64,000 nucleotides of DNA from Pomacea canaliculata (taxonomy: Eukaryota > Mollusca > Gastropoda > Architaenioglossa > Ampullariidae). Below are positions 50,259-63,135 of this stretch, piece by piece. The notes under the pieces were generated by a model that was not told the DNA's origin, ran no database searches, and saw only the letters and a program-made list of their open reading frames with translations. The stretch's first letter is position 1. Every line of letters starts with the position of its first letter. The stretch spans positions 21,952,555 through 22,016,554 of the forward strand of contig NC_037599.1 in the NCBI RefSeq assembly GCF_003073045.1. Reading direction: 5' to 3'. The translations under genes were made by a program, and so were the position numbers.

Positions 50259-50309
50259 CCGCCATCTGCTGGGCTTAGCACAGCTTCTACTCGTCTCCAA
50301 GATGGCGGC
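50259..50309. promoter_or_regulatory. CTCF-like motif (minus) followed by YY1-like motif (plus)
   Basis: The minus strand of 50259-50272 reads CCAGCAGATGGCGG, fitting the vertebrate CTCF consensus CCASYAGRKGGCRS at all positions. At 50298-50309 the plus strand has CAAGATGGCGGC, the YY1 core motif. The surroundings are locally GC-rich. Motifs are seen directly; occupancy is not known. Confidence 0.35.
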
Positions 50310-51651
50310 TGATTCTTGCTGACCGCCCGCTTTCCTCTCGCTCTTTGGACCGAAGTATCAGGAGTTTTTGTGTACTTTTGGATGGTGTGACACTTTGAAC
50401 GAGTCTGTATATATATCCTCTGTACACTACATTCTAAACCAAAGATGCTCTATTTTCGTACACTATTACATACATGATTTTTCTTTAGGGGTTAATGCCC
50501 ATTATAAAGACACAGGGTGGTTAAAATTGGAATATGTTCACGTGCCTATATATAGATATATCTTTTATTTTCATATCTACTTTTATTGTGACCTTCATCT
50601 TTATTAGGATCTTTATTAGAACATCTCTGAACACCCTACAGCACATTCAGGTATTAAAAGCTTTGCTTTGGTAATGGGAAATATTCACAAATAAACCTCT
50701 CTGGCTTAAAGTTTATTACAATTTTATGTTTGCAAGTCTACAAGTAGAAAAAGTTCATCTTTATCCAAAGACAGTTTAAACAAGTGGCAATGTTAAGAAT
50801 ATGATGTTATGGCTTGATGACCAGTCTGGCAGGTCACGTGGTCTTATGCCTTGGCTGTCATCTCTTCTAGTGATGATTTGCACAGCTCCCATTCCCTTAT
50901 ATTAACCGAATAATTAAATTGTCGTCAGCAGGTGTAAGGTAAGAGATTAATAAAGAATTTTTTTTACCTTTACACGTTTCACGAAATTTTCCTGAGAATT
51001 AAAGGAATTAGGGTCAAGAAAAATTATGTTTGCTTGGTCTGTGATTGATTCAACAGTGAATAAAGATAACAGGATTTTGTTAATGATTATATGTATATAA
51101 ATAAATAGGATTATATCTATATATAGGGCTTGCAGGTTAATTGTTAAGTGTAAACAGAATCAAAATACTTTGCTTTTACTTTGCCCTTTAATTTTTAATT
51201 AATTTGGGAATGAGTGGTTGCTGGTTTTAATTCAAATTTTAAAGCTGGGCAAGAACTTCTACCTACTCCATGAATAGTCTTTGCTGCACACACGTGTGTG
51301 TACTTGTGCGTACGTGCGTGAGAGAGAGAGAGACACACACACACACACGAGCCTCTACTCTTTCAACCCGTACGAGTTAAGGGGATTTTTTTCTGTGTGT
51401 GTTGGATGGAGGGAAGAAAGGAGGAGGTAGTCAGGTGATGGAATTCCGCGCCCCGTGAAGAAATCGATTCTGTGATTGAGGAACGAAAGGCTCGCTCACC
51501 TCTCTCATTTCCGCTGACTGTAGAGACCAACAAGCTGTGGCACCGGCAGCTCCACCTCTACACTGCCATTCTCCTCGGCCCCCGATAGCAACCCACCGAT
51601 AGATATATATACATACTTTTGTCTCCAGCAGAATCCAGCTAGTCAGTCTGT

Positions 51652-51834
<183 letters not shown>

Positions 51835-52763
51835 ACAAGCATTCTCATCAGTCGATCTCAAGCAAAGGTGGTCACGTGGCTGACTGTGGGTGTCCTGCCT
51901 GCTGACCTCACATCCACTTCCATGAATGAAGGCAGCAGACGTGAGCCTCGCTTTGGTGCTTGGTGTTTACTGACAGCCTGTTCTGTTTTTTTAAAATATA
52001 ATTAATGCTCATCTCTCTCTGTTAGTCACACACACACATCTTTGTTTCGTAATAAAACATCAAACTTACCATTAAACAATTTTTGGTTCTGAAATTGTTG
52101 AAGACAACATACCTGTCTATCTGGAGGTAGGTCATAGGTGTACGGTCTTTCAACGGTTGTATACTGTACATTGTGCAAGTACATTTTGATATAACATCCA
52201 TTATTTGTGTTTCTATGTATTCCTGTCTGTCTGTCTGTCTGTCTGTATGTATCCTCCACTCCCTCCCATATCTCACCCCCCTCCTCACCCAGGCCGTGTA
52301 CTTTCTGTCTCCACATTGGAGTCAAGACACCTTTGACCTTTGGCAATCACATCTGGCACTCAGTGGCATTTCTTTGTCTTTTCGGCATTAAAAAGAAATG
52401 TTGGTCCTCATTGATTAATAGATTACACCCCGGGTACGCGTTACATTTTCAACAGTTTTTTCCTCTCCAGTCGAGAGTGAGTGAGGATGGGTTTGTGTTT
52501 CTGTTTCTCTCTCTGTGGGGCCGTGCGCATGTTCAATGGGTAATGAGGCAGCGGACCCTGGATCGAAGGTATAAATGTGCAAACATTTTCATTCTTTTCT
52601 CTTTTTTTTTCACTTTGTTTTTTTTTCCCTTGATGAGAGCAGTAATACTCTGTTTCTGCTCTGTAGTTGGTTCTTTCTCTTGATGCAGTTCAGTACATCA
52701 GTGTCAGGATACACCACGTGGTTACTAAGTGGTCACGTGACAGTAGTTTGCCTTTGCCCGGGC

Positions 52764-52803
52764 GTGTATGTGTATGTGTATGTGTATGTTTATGTTTATG
52801 TTA

Positions 52804-52852
<49 letters not shown>

Positions 52853-52855
52853 GTG
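52764..52855. repeat. GTGTAT hexanucleotide microsatellite
   Basis: About 15 units of TGTATG/GTGTAT, with a short TTTATG variant patch near 52789-52802. It follows directly on a GC-rich CCCGGGCG segment. Confidence 0.95.
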
Positions 52856-52985
52856 GCAGTCGAGACTGAATTTGTAGGCTAACATTCCAATCCAACACAA
52901 CATCGTTTATATAACCTTTGACCTAAAGAAGGTTTAAAAACGATTATAATAGACCAAGAGTATAGACATCTGTAGATGGAATATA

Positions 52986-53019
52986 CAAGAGCAAAGATGT
53001 TCCATCGGCTTTGCTCTTG
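52986..53019. repeat. Perfect 11-bp inverted repeat (hairpin)
   Basis: CAAGAGCAAAG (52986-52996) and CTTTGCTCTTG (53009-53019) are exact reverse complements separated by a 12-nt loop. A smaller palindromic CATCTGTAGATG lies just upstream, near 52966-52977. There is no U run after the arm, and no known ncRNA family was recognised. Confidence 0.8.
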
Positions 53020-53363
53020 GCCGCTAGTTACCAATGATCATCAGACACCAGTCAGAAGACCTGTGAGCACAAGTCTGACTCAGTTGCTACATTAAGAGTT
53101 TATATGAAAGGTGGGCAGATAGGAAAAAGAAAAAAAGAAAGCATAAAGGATGGGAGTGTAGTAAATGTTGTGGTATTCTACAGTCGATCAGTTGTTTTGG
53201 AATCTTGTCCTTAAAGCCGCCATTCCCTCCTCGGATACAGTTGCCAGTCTGGTCACCAAGGCTGCTGTCGCCTTCCGATGGCTGGATGTGATTTCACACT
53301 TGTTCTCTTCCTTCTTCTGGGCCTCCAGTCCTCAAAGCTCTCCATTCTACAGCTCTTTATTTG

Positions 53364-53523
53364 CAGACAGACAGGCAGGCAGGCAGACAGGCAGACAGGC
53401 AGACAGACAGGCAGACAGGCAGGCAGACAGGCAGGCAGACAGGCAGACAGACAAGACAGACAGGCAGACAGACAGGCAGACAGACAGACAGACAGACAGA
53501 CAAATAGACAGACAGGCAGGCAG
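53364..53523. repeat. CAGA/CAGG tetranucleotide microsatellite
   Basis: About 40 units of four bases, alternating CAGA and CAGG variants, with one AAGACAGA interruption near 53452-53460 and CAAATAGA near 53500. The pattern of interspersed variants suggests slippage plus point mutation. Confidence 0.95.
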
Positions 53524-56500
53524 TAGAGAGATTCACCTCAGTCGCTGTAACCTGTCCATGGAATGAGGCATCTCATTACAGACCTTATTACAGTCTCTCA
53601 TTAGTGGAAATCATGGCTGACACAGATATAAGGACAGGTGGTGTCTCTGACCGTTTGAGGGCAGGTAGACAGCTAACTCGAAGTGGACTACCTCATCCTT
53701 TTTATACTTCTATTTTTTTCAATTTTAATTTAGAAAAATCACAGAATGTCACAAGCTTGATAAGCTGATCTCAATTTTTACTGTTTCTGCTCAAGAAAGC
53801 AAAACTGTTTCAATACATAAGTACTGCCAGTCTCTGTAGACATTGTTTATTAATGATATTTATGACAGAAAGCAGACAATCATTATTGTTATCATGTATT
53901 AATATCCAGGGTAAAGTGCATCCATTCATATCTACATAATATATTGGGTATTAAGAAATGTCTTTCAGAAATTTTCTCAGTGAATAGTGTGAACAGTAAG
54001 CACACACACACCACATACAAAACTCTCCCCTACACACACGACACCAGAAAACTGTCTCATACATTAATCGTGAGTGTCTGCGCTCTTGTAAGCAAGATTA
54101 ACCAGCCTTCATTTCCCTTAATGTGTTTAGAGATTAAAAAAATATCAAACAAGTATTGAAAACTTCCGAAAGTCGGTTCCTTCCGTTGGAACTATGCTGT
54201 TCACAACAATGGAAATGTCACCTTTACATCTTTTACATTTTCATTACTCGTGTTTGTAACAACAGTAATTCCTTTAACATCTTTTTAGTGAATTTGTTGT
54301 GTGGCTGAACGGTCAACGTGGAGTTCATGACAATCCAGTTTGACCTGGTGTATGCTGAGTACAGCAGTCAAGCAAAGAAAAGGTCAGGGGTCAACAGTTC
54401 ATTACAACTTCGTGTTCATGGCTTTAGATGAGAAGACACTCGTTTGTATGAGAACATCAAAGGTAACAGAAGGCATGCACACGTTGAAAAATAGAAGTTG
54501 GAATTATTTAGACATCCTGGTAGGTCACGCACTTCTCACATCTCGCGAGGTCAAAGGTTACTTAATCTCCGTGATCTCAGTGGGCCCATTGCGGGTGTTC
54601 ATAGGGTGGGAACCGCGGTCCACCCGGAGCCGCAAAGTCTGCTTTGAGAATAAAACTTTGGAACTTTACGAGGGCGTGATGGCTAAGTTATAATGAATGG
54701 AAAAGCCACTCAGCAAAGTCATTTCTTTGCGTGCACACACACACACATACGCACGCACACAAACACAGCAAGCACCCACGCTCTCTTGAAATACCCTGGC
54801 ATTCATTAATTTCTGTGTGGGAGATGTCACACAAAAAGGCAAGCAGAGATCATCCGAGTCCATTAATGAGCGCGTGGGTGAGTGTCTGGGATGAAGCCAG
54901 GAGGGAGAGGCCTGAATGTTTAACGATTCTTTGATGGCTGTTCACTATTTTCTTTTCAATCTCTCCCTGTATTTTCCTGACGGTGTCTTTGCGCCATTAC
55001 CTTTGCACATCAAATGTCGGGGAGGAGTGGGCGTCGAGTCCCGCTGCACCGGAAGTGGAGTGTGTAATTTCCGAAAGGTGGAAGGCGATTGGTTGTAGTC
55101 CTTCGCTGACCTCTGACCTATTGGCTGCCACCAGACGGTACCCGTATCATCCATCGACGGCTAGCTGTGTGGTGTGTGTCCTCATCCGACAGCCCAGCTA
55201 GGGGGCGCCTGACTCGTGGAGCTGCAGTTTCGTCACCGCCGAATCAATGCCGCAAATAAAAAAAAAAAATGTTCCTCGGGTCTGTGTGGGCGAGTGTCTT
55301 CACGTGCATGTGACTGTGTGGGCTGACGAAATGAAAGCCGCCCACTCGCTTCAGAAGTTCAAATCACTTTTTTTTCAAACGTCAGTAGTGGATCCCTATC
55401 GTCGAGGCTGTTGGCCCTTTCACAGACCAGGGTAGCCGATGACCTTTGGCCTGGGTGCCGACAAGTTTGCGCCCGTCATGGAGATGATAGACTCAGGTGT
55501 CGTGCATCTCTGGCGGGCACACACTTTGGGGTACGCAGGACAGGTGAGCATCTTAACCTGCCTGCAGTGAGCATCTTCAGGGTGGATACATGTTCATTAT
55601 AAGGCCACATCATCGTCACGATCATCGAATCTTGGAATTAAACAGCAAACTTCCTTTTCAAATGACGAACATAATTAATGTTGGTGGACATTTAAACATG
55701 AAACAACTACCAGTCTCACGAAGACAAATAAACAAACAAAAATAAATAAAGCCTGCTCCTATTATAAAAAAATGGTCTGATACGGAAAGGATTGAAGACA
55801 TCCACAATGTGGTCAAGAAAATTTTATGTAAACGAAGATTTCTAGGAGTGATTGGGACATGGATGACGGACAGAGGAGCAATGTCCTGTCCTAGAGAAGC
55901 TAACGGACATTTTATAACATCTCATCATTCTCAGAGGGAGACTGCTGCATATGGATGAAAGGCAGGAAACCATCCTGCACCTTACTTCCAGATTGTTTTT
56001 CCTTCCGGTCTCACAGGTCAGCGATTTTCAATTCCTAATGCATCAGATGTCACCTAGTTCTTGCCCGATCTTTCTGTTGCCAGATCGTCCAACTTTTAAC
56101 ACGAGCAACAAACTTGTCTTTGTTCTAATGTATGAGTGTTTGAAGCCGCTCCTGATTTCATTTTAATTTGAAACTCTTTAAATTCTAATCGACCTGCACA
56201 GGGCCGCCAAATCCCAAGGGCCGCTACGTCAATTTATATTGAATATAACAGAAAATAACAACACATCTGACAACAATGTGGCCCAAAAACTTTGTGTTGT
56301 TTTTTTTTGTTGTTGTTAATTAATCTTCTGTAATTACTGATGTTGCTAAAGTCGGAGCAGTCAGCTGTATGTAGTATTACAATGTTCTGCTGTAATGAGA
56401 ACATCACGGGCCGCCACTTGGCGGGAGAAGGGGCCGCCGATTCTTTCTCTGCCCTGGGCCGCCAGGAACCTAGATCCTCCATCCCTTGCTAGACATATGG

Positions 56501-59172
56501 ACATTTTTTTTCTCTTTTTTCTCTCTCCTTCAACCCTTCTGTCTCTTTGTTTCTTCTCTCTCTCTCTCCTCCTTGTTCTTATTCTGCTCGTATCTCTACA
56601 GGGATCATTTCCGTTCTGAGTTTCACTTCTGTCCGTTCCGTGTTTACCTCCACAGCCTCCCAAAGCATCACAAATGGAAGATAATTCCGGTGACGCAGGA
56701 AGACAATCTCGTTCTCAGCTTACCATGTAGAGATTTCTCCGCCACCCCGCTCCTCCCTACTCCTCCCCTTTCCCTCCCAACCCTCCCTTGCCATCGATCC
56801 CCCGGCCCAGAATTCCTGTGATGACGTGGCCGCTGCCACTCAGGCCCTCGGTGTTTGCTGGAATTTCTCTGTACACCGCTGTGCAAATCGACAGACACTG
56901 TTGTACAGGACAGCTTTGACAGGGGCATGGCACGTGATCTGGGCGCCATCACGGATGGTGCTTCCTGGGAAATACATCAACTGTCAGCAGCCCGCCATCA
57001 TTCCTCGCTCACCAGCAAACCCTATGTGTGTAGGTGTGTGAGTGAGTGAGTGAGAGAGAACATGTGTATGAAGGTGTGAGTGCGCATACATCATCATCAT
57101 CATCATCATAGCGAGTGTGACTGACACTAATTCCAATGTCTATGAAACTCAACAGCAACTGAACTGGTGAGATGTTACAGTGGGTTGGCTTGATGATGAC
57201 AAGATGCTGTTACAAACAAAAGATACACAGCAGTAAGGAAGATAAGAATGTGACTGAAGGATGCTACAGATTATCATAATAACAAAAACAACAAACAAAT
57301 TTGACAGAAACAATGTGGAGAGGGACTTTTGTGTCGTGTGCACCTCATCATCTCAAAACAATTTCTTGTTTATGCAACAAAGGTGAGTTGGAGTTCAAAG
57401 AAGGAAAAGCCAATTCATGATCACAGATTTGTGAGATACCAGGACCCCCCTCCTCATAGATAATGTTCTTATCTTCCTCCACCTCCAACCTCCACCCACG
57501 AAGACGACAGCCAAATCTCTGCTTAGTCTACTTCATGGTCACACATCAGGATGGCCTGGTCTCTGGGTATTTCGCACACTTCACAAACAATGTTTTCCTT
57601 TTTACTTGGCACGCCAGGGATTTCCCAGGTGTGACCGCTGAATGAACTCAGTCACGTGGCAGTTTATTGACGAGCGTGGCGCTTGAAACAAAAACAACAG
57701 AGAGAGAGAGAATGAGAGATGGAGAACTACAGCTTTATGGATGTCCAAGCCCCGCTGCTGACATCTGTTCTGATCAGTAAATCAAACAGTTGATCGATCA
57801 GTCAAAACATCGTGTGAACTACTTCATCAAAACTAATGATTCAAGGATTTTTTTTTCTTCCTCTTTTCCTTCCTTCGCTGCAGTATAGCAGTCTCCTCAT
57901 TTTTTCCCCCCGGAAAATAGAGTCTACTGTCACAGCGCGTATTTCTGGCAAAAAAAGAAAGAAAGAAAAAGGTAGAAAATGAACGAGACAATGAAGACGT
58001 AGGAAAGAAAAGATTCAGAGGAAACAAATCAAACAGCATGTGCTTTTCTCCGTCCTTTTCATTTTCTCTCCTTCATGTCGCCTGTCCTGAAGCTGACCCC
58101 GGTGTCAACATGGCAACGCCCAGAACTTCGCCATCAACTTCATGGAAGGAACGAACGGCCAGAGAGCTACAAACCGATCCAGAAGCCATTTCCGCCCGCT
58201 TGAAGAGGACCTGTGACATGAGGATGCTGCACGACCTGCACGACAACAGAAATTATTTGATTACAATTGCCTTTTAATAATGTTTTACAGAAAATTGAAG
58301 CAGTATATTGAGCTCGTGACGTCACAGGTGACCGTTGTCGTTAAGTTTATTCCCTCGATGGCTGGAGAGCTGTCACTGGTGATCGCATCTCGGTGCAAGA
58401 ATCTGCAGCTCAGCTCCACCTTGGTGACCTTACACAGGGTCGGTGACATCAGGATGATGGTGTTAGTTGTTCATGTTTTTTTCAACGGTCAGCAGGAGAG
58501 AAGAGCATTGAGACTCCAGGTCATAGTGTACATGTCCTACACACGTCAATGGACCCAAACACTATCGTAGGCTCTTACCTAAAATTTTCCAATTGGATTC
58601 CATCCATTAACAGGTAACGGAAGTGTCTGGATTTTCACAACCTTTTCTTTTCTAAAAAAAAAAAATGTTGTCTATGCAATAGTTCACGTGGGTGGCTCAG
58701 TAAAAGAAGCATCAGAAGTCATAAAAACGATGTAAGCCCCAAAGGAATCAAGGAGATATAAAACACAAGACAAGTGATTCAGATCCATCTCATGTTTCTG
58801 ACTTTCCAGGACAAGTGTAATGGAGAATTCACAAAAATAAAATAAATAGATAAAAATGACAAAGAAATTTCAGCCAAGCACACGGCTAATGACAATGATA
58901 GTAAGACAGAAAAATCGCCAGCAACCTGAGAATCCTGCTGCAGAGTTGTTAGATAACAGTAAAGAAGATGATTTTGGTTCGCAAAGAGTGTTTTTTACAG
59001 TTAATGCCGCCGAAAAACAAACAACAACAGCAACAATGATTTTTTTCGAACATCTGTTCAAGTTGCCGCCAAAAAAAGCATGTTGACCTTTACCGACTGT
59101 ACATCCATCAACAAAGTGTAAAAATTATGAAGAGTCGAGCAAATGGCTAGACACAACAAATTACAATTGTTA
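53524..59172. other. Gene-free stretch
   Basis: No recognisable gene. Noted: a CA run near 54732-54768, a CTCF-core-like CAGCTAGGGGGCGC at 55195-55208 (plus), a TCA array at 57090-57109, CT runs near 56510-56575, and a perfect TGACGTCA at 58317-58324. One possible exon shape (acceptor before 55426, donor after 55543) is discussed in findings. Confidence 0.4.
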
Positions 59173-59491
59173 TATCAGTTCTAGATACCTGTAGTTATAC
59201 ATACCTGGAGTTATAGATACCTTGAGCTCTAGGTACCTGCAGTTATAGATACCTGTAGTTATAGATACCTGTAGTTATAGATACCTCCAGCAAGATACCC
59301 GGAGGTATAGATACCCGGAGTTATAGATACCTGTAGTTATAGATACCTCCAGCAAGATACCCGGAGGTATAGATACCTGACGTTATAGATACCCGGAGTT
59401 ATAGATACCTGTAGCTGTAGACACCTGTGGTTATACATACCCGGAGTTATAGATACCTCCAGTAAGATACCTGGTGTTAAAGATACCTGTA
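59173..59491. repeat. Minisatellite, 16-bp unit with higher-order structure
   Basis: About 19 diverged copies of GTTATAGATACCTGTA. Variant units TACCTCCAGCAAGATACC and TACCCGGAG occur in a fixed order, and a block of about 60 bp containing them repeats (compare 59276-59306 with 59336-59366), giving a higher-order repeat. Confidence 0.9.
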
Positions 59492-61404
59492 GGTCACGTG
59501 AAGCGATCAGAAACTACCACCTACATGTTCCACAGGTGAAAACCTGTTACCGCACGACAATTACACGTTTCTCTGGCGGAACCGTGTGTACAAAGATTTG
59601 TTTTTTTGTTTTTGTTGTTGGAAAAGCTATTGGAGAAGCCTGATGTCTTTTAGCTTGGAGAGGAAGTGTCTTTGTCAGAAACGACTGAAGAAGGAAGAGA
59701 GGATTTGTGCGATATTGTCTACTTCGGTAATAGTTTTATTTGCTCTCCTCTCACTTTTAATTCTTTTTCTGGTTTAAACAAATTCTTAAATTTCGTAAGC
59801 ACCAAATTATCTCTGCAGGGCGAGCCTCTTGAAGTTAATGTCAATGTAACAGCAGGCTTCTCGTTGATTGATGACAGTTGTTCGCTGCACATTGCAGTGA
59901 AGGTGAAAGGTGAAAGCTCGGTCAAGGTGTGTGTGTGAAAGAGAGAAGGTGTGTGTGTGTGTTAGTATGTGTGTGAAAGAGAGAGAGAAAGAGTGTGTGT
60001 GTGTGTGTGAGAGAGACAGATGCCGTGTTGAGGTGTGGGTTGTATGTTCCCATGACTACAGATACTAAATGGAAGGAGTAAAATCAAGGTCCAAGTTATT
60101 CTATCTAGTGTGTGTGTGTATGAGTCGGTCAAAGCTCCATTCATGTAAGAATATGAGAGAGAGAGAGAGAGCACGCATGCGCAGTTCTGTCAATACCTCT
60201 GTAACCATGGTTGCCCACACCAGTACACAACCAAGCGGAACTGTAGATGTAGACCACAGCAGGGCGACCATGTTCCCACCTCACCGCATGTTGTTATCAA
60301 CGGATTTCATGATGTCAGGGTCTCAACCCCTGCTTTGTTTACTGGAAAAGTCAACAGTAATTGATAGCCGAGCTGAACTTCCGGCAATAGCTACTTCCGG
60401 TTACGTCTGGACATTGGAGGTAATTTTGTCTGGATATGAAACTATAAAAAGGTTTTTCTTCTTTTTTATGAGAATGGGTTGGAATGTGAAGCGTTTTCAG
60501 TAAGCTAGACTTGTGATAACAAGTAACAGACACACACATCGGACTTGACCACCTATAGTCACCTGATGTGATGACGGCAACATTGAGGTCGTCGTGGTCG
60601 CTCCACACGACAGGCCACCATTGCCATGGTTTTACAGACTTCAAGTATTTTATGTGCAGTTAGAAATGTCTCTTTTGTTTGCTGCCGAGTGGCTGCGAGA
60701 TCTGAGAACAATTGCAATTTTTCAAAGATTAAAAATAAAAAAAAACCTCGCCGTCCACCATCCTGTGGCAATCCCAGTTTCTGCAGAGCAATTCCACGCG
60801 GATGTCGTCCTAGCGAATATCGATTGTCTGCCACCGTCCTCTTCTGGAACCGGCGAGAGATTGTTTGAAGCGGAATACAAAAGTTGAGCGTCCTCCGCGT
60901 GCAAACATTATTATCATCATGTGGCGTGCTCACTGCAACAACAACAACGACAACAACAACAACAACAACAACACACCAGGACACATCTACGTTGCAGGAC
61001 GTCCAGCTGTGTCTTCCCAAAACACACAGACACACACACAAACAAACACACACACACAAACACCGTCTCACAAACACACTCAAACACACACACAAACAAA
61101 CACACTCATACACATAAACATTATAAGCAATAATTTGCTAATTTGTGTCCAGACCTTTGAGGGGGAGACTACTGGATGTATGCTGTCTTTCTCGGAGAAG
61201 AAAAGGAAGAGTAGCTGCCCGCACGACCGACGAATTGTTAGATTATGTAATGACTCGTAATGTGATGTCTCTGGGAAATCATTCTAAGAATTCGTTAAAT
61301 GAGTGAAAAGAATGGATTTCTTCATCTTTTTATCACATGAAGGAAGGATTTTACATCTTCTCTACCGAGTTTTATCAATTGTTAAACACGCATTAAACTG
61401 CGCA
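59492..61404. other. Gene-free stretch with GT, GA and CAA repeats
   Basis: Simple arrays: GT/GA about 59932-60015, GA about 60153-60170, CAA about 60936-60972, CACAAA about 61020-61112. No exon with family similarity was found. An ACGCATGCGCAG motif close to the NRF1 consensus is at about 60173-60184. Confidence 0.4.
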
Positions 61405-61490
61405 TTACGAGTATCGAACTGGGGAACATCCGGGTTCTGGGCTCCAGCGCTCTAACCTCTCGGACATCCGCTTCCCCAATAAACCTGCTG
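61405..61490 (-). mobile_element. tRNA-like SINE head or tRNA relic
   Basis: The minus strand reads GCGGATGTCCGAGAGGTTAG then AGCGCTGG and later CAGTTCGATACTCG. TGTCCGAGAGG fits the pol III A box and GTTCGATAC the B box, at tRNA-like spacing. It shares TTAGAGCGCTGG with the SINE at 1721. No clean cloverleaf acceptor stem was found, so it is called SINE-derived rather than a functional tRNA. Confidence 0.5.
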
Positions 61491-62999
61491 TCCGTGCTCT
61501 CAGTCTCCATGATATCACATTACTCATCTCAATCTCATTATCCTCTCTAACAAACCAAAAGGTTTATTCAATAAAAAATTCGTTCGTTCATTCGTTCTCC
61601 TCTCTATACATTATGAATGTTCATCCATCCGCGTCGATGCTGACCCTGACCAGATTTGTGGGGCAGGCGGGTGTTGGATGGGGAGGGTGAGGTTCGTGGA
61701 TTGGTTAGCGAGATAATACGAGACGTGCGTCACACGCGATGTGCGTCACACACGGGTGGTAGGAACCCGGATGCCACCCTGCCGCTACCTTCACGGGTGT
61801 GATCAAAGATGTCTTGATCTCTCCCAGCTCCTTTGTTTGTGCTTCCTGCCGCTGTTTCCCCGCTCGACCGGCGTACTTGTCCACGCGGCAAAGTGTTTTT
61901 TTTTTCTCTCTCTCTTTCTGTCAGTCTATCGACGCTTACATCTGCATTCACGCGCGGCGCGTTCGCGGGGCAGTTACTGGTGTCGCCAGCAGCATTCCGG
62001 ACGCATGCGCGAACGAGCCGGTGCCTCGCTTCAGGAAACGCGCTCTTGCACTTGGCGGGTGCTTAGCATTTGGGAGGAAGTGGAGGATCGATGCCAGGGG
62101 AGTTATCTACCTTGCGCGTGACGTCACATCGTTCTTTGTGACTGAGTTTCTGCGGGGCTGCTGTCGATATTCACGAGAACATAACAATGAGGGGAAGAAA
62201 TATCCAGAGAAGAAAGAACGGTCAGAAAGAAAATGTTAATAAAAGAGCTCGAGGATTGATAGATTTATAGATTGATGATTGGAAAAGAGGGAAGAACAAA
62301 GAAATGGAAATGAAAATAAAATATAAACCATCAAACCGAATTTTTTCTTTTAAAATGATAATAGTGGATAGGGGAGGGGGAATGGTAACTAATATGGAGA
62401 GGAGGAACGAAAGAGATTTTCCACGGTGTGTGATGATAATATGAGAGTCCAATGGATACATCACGATGAACAATCATGTCAGCTGTTGAGTATGATCAAC
62501 AAACAATCATGGCGCGGTTAGACTACCGCCCTGCTCCATGATAAGTAAATCCCACAAACTTACTTAGCCGAGTACTTGTTCATCCTTAGACCACTTGTCT
62601 ACGTGTGAGGTTGGTCGGCTGTGTGGACGGTCTGCACTCTCACATCGAGTGGCTGATGAGTAGAAATATATATATAACGGTTTGTCTACACACTACTGGA
62701 AAATATCTAGCATCACCACCACCCTCTCCCTTCCCCTCCTATCCAGTGCAAGCATCGTTCACCCGGCGAACTTCATCTCCATCCCTCAGCGACACCCTCC
62801 TACTCAATCCACCTTCATTCAGGGAAATCAGGGGCGAGTAATACGTCTGCAACTTCCGCCTACACGCATGTTGACTGGGGGAGGGGTTAATATTTCTCCT
62901 CCCTCCTTTCTCCACCCCTACCCCAACCACCACCACCACCACAACACCCGTCGCCTACTTCCAGCTTGTGGCGACAACGACTGAAGTCTGACGTCGGCA
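61491..62999. other. CpG-richer gene-free stretch
   Basis: GC-rich sequence at about 61730-62130 includes GCGCGGCGCGTTCGCG, an NRF1-like CGCATGCGCG and a perfect CRE TGACGTCA at 62119-62126. It then becomes AT-rich. Overlapping open frames in three phases reflect base composition; none carries a known domain. Confidence 0.4.
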
Positions 63000-63000
63000 G

Positions 63001-63135
63001 CACGTGGGTTGGAATAACTGCCATAGATTTTTTTTGTCAGCAAACTGCGCGTGCGCATCACAGCTTTTACGTCACACTCCGACTTTGATTGCGTTCTCGT
63101 TTTCAGAGCGCGAGACGACGAGTCAGGATGACGCT
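63001..63135 (+). promoter_or_regulatory. Probable promoter: E-box, perfect NRF1 site, CRE
   Basis: In order: CACGTG (63001-63006); TGCGCGTGCGCA (63046-63057), whose complement fits the NRF1 consensus YGCGCAYGCGCR at every position; and TTACGTCA (63067-63074), a CREB/ATF site. A start codon with good context follows at 63136. The cluster is typical of a TATA-less CpG promoter. Promoter use is inferred. Confidence 0.55.

Noticed and set aside
53165..53566. 133-codon frame with DRQADRQT repeats
   Set aside because: It is a translated CAGA/CAGG microsatellite with no other support.
54340..54693. 117-codon plus-strand frame ending YEGVMAKL
   Set aside because: No signal peptide, domain or splice context was recognised, and codon use is unremarkable; treated as chance.
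60559..61113. 184-codon minus-strand frame with Cys/Val runs
   Set aside because: The start is a translated CACAAA/CAA microsatellite; the rest has no recognisable domain.
61405..61490. Functional tRNA gene
   Set aside because: A- and B-box sequences are present, but no intact acceptor stem, anticodon arm or terminal T run was found; a SINE head is more likely.
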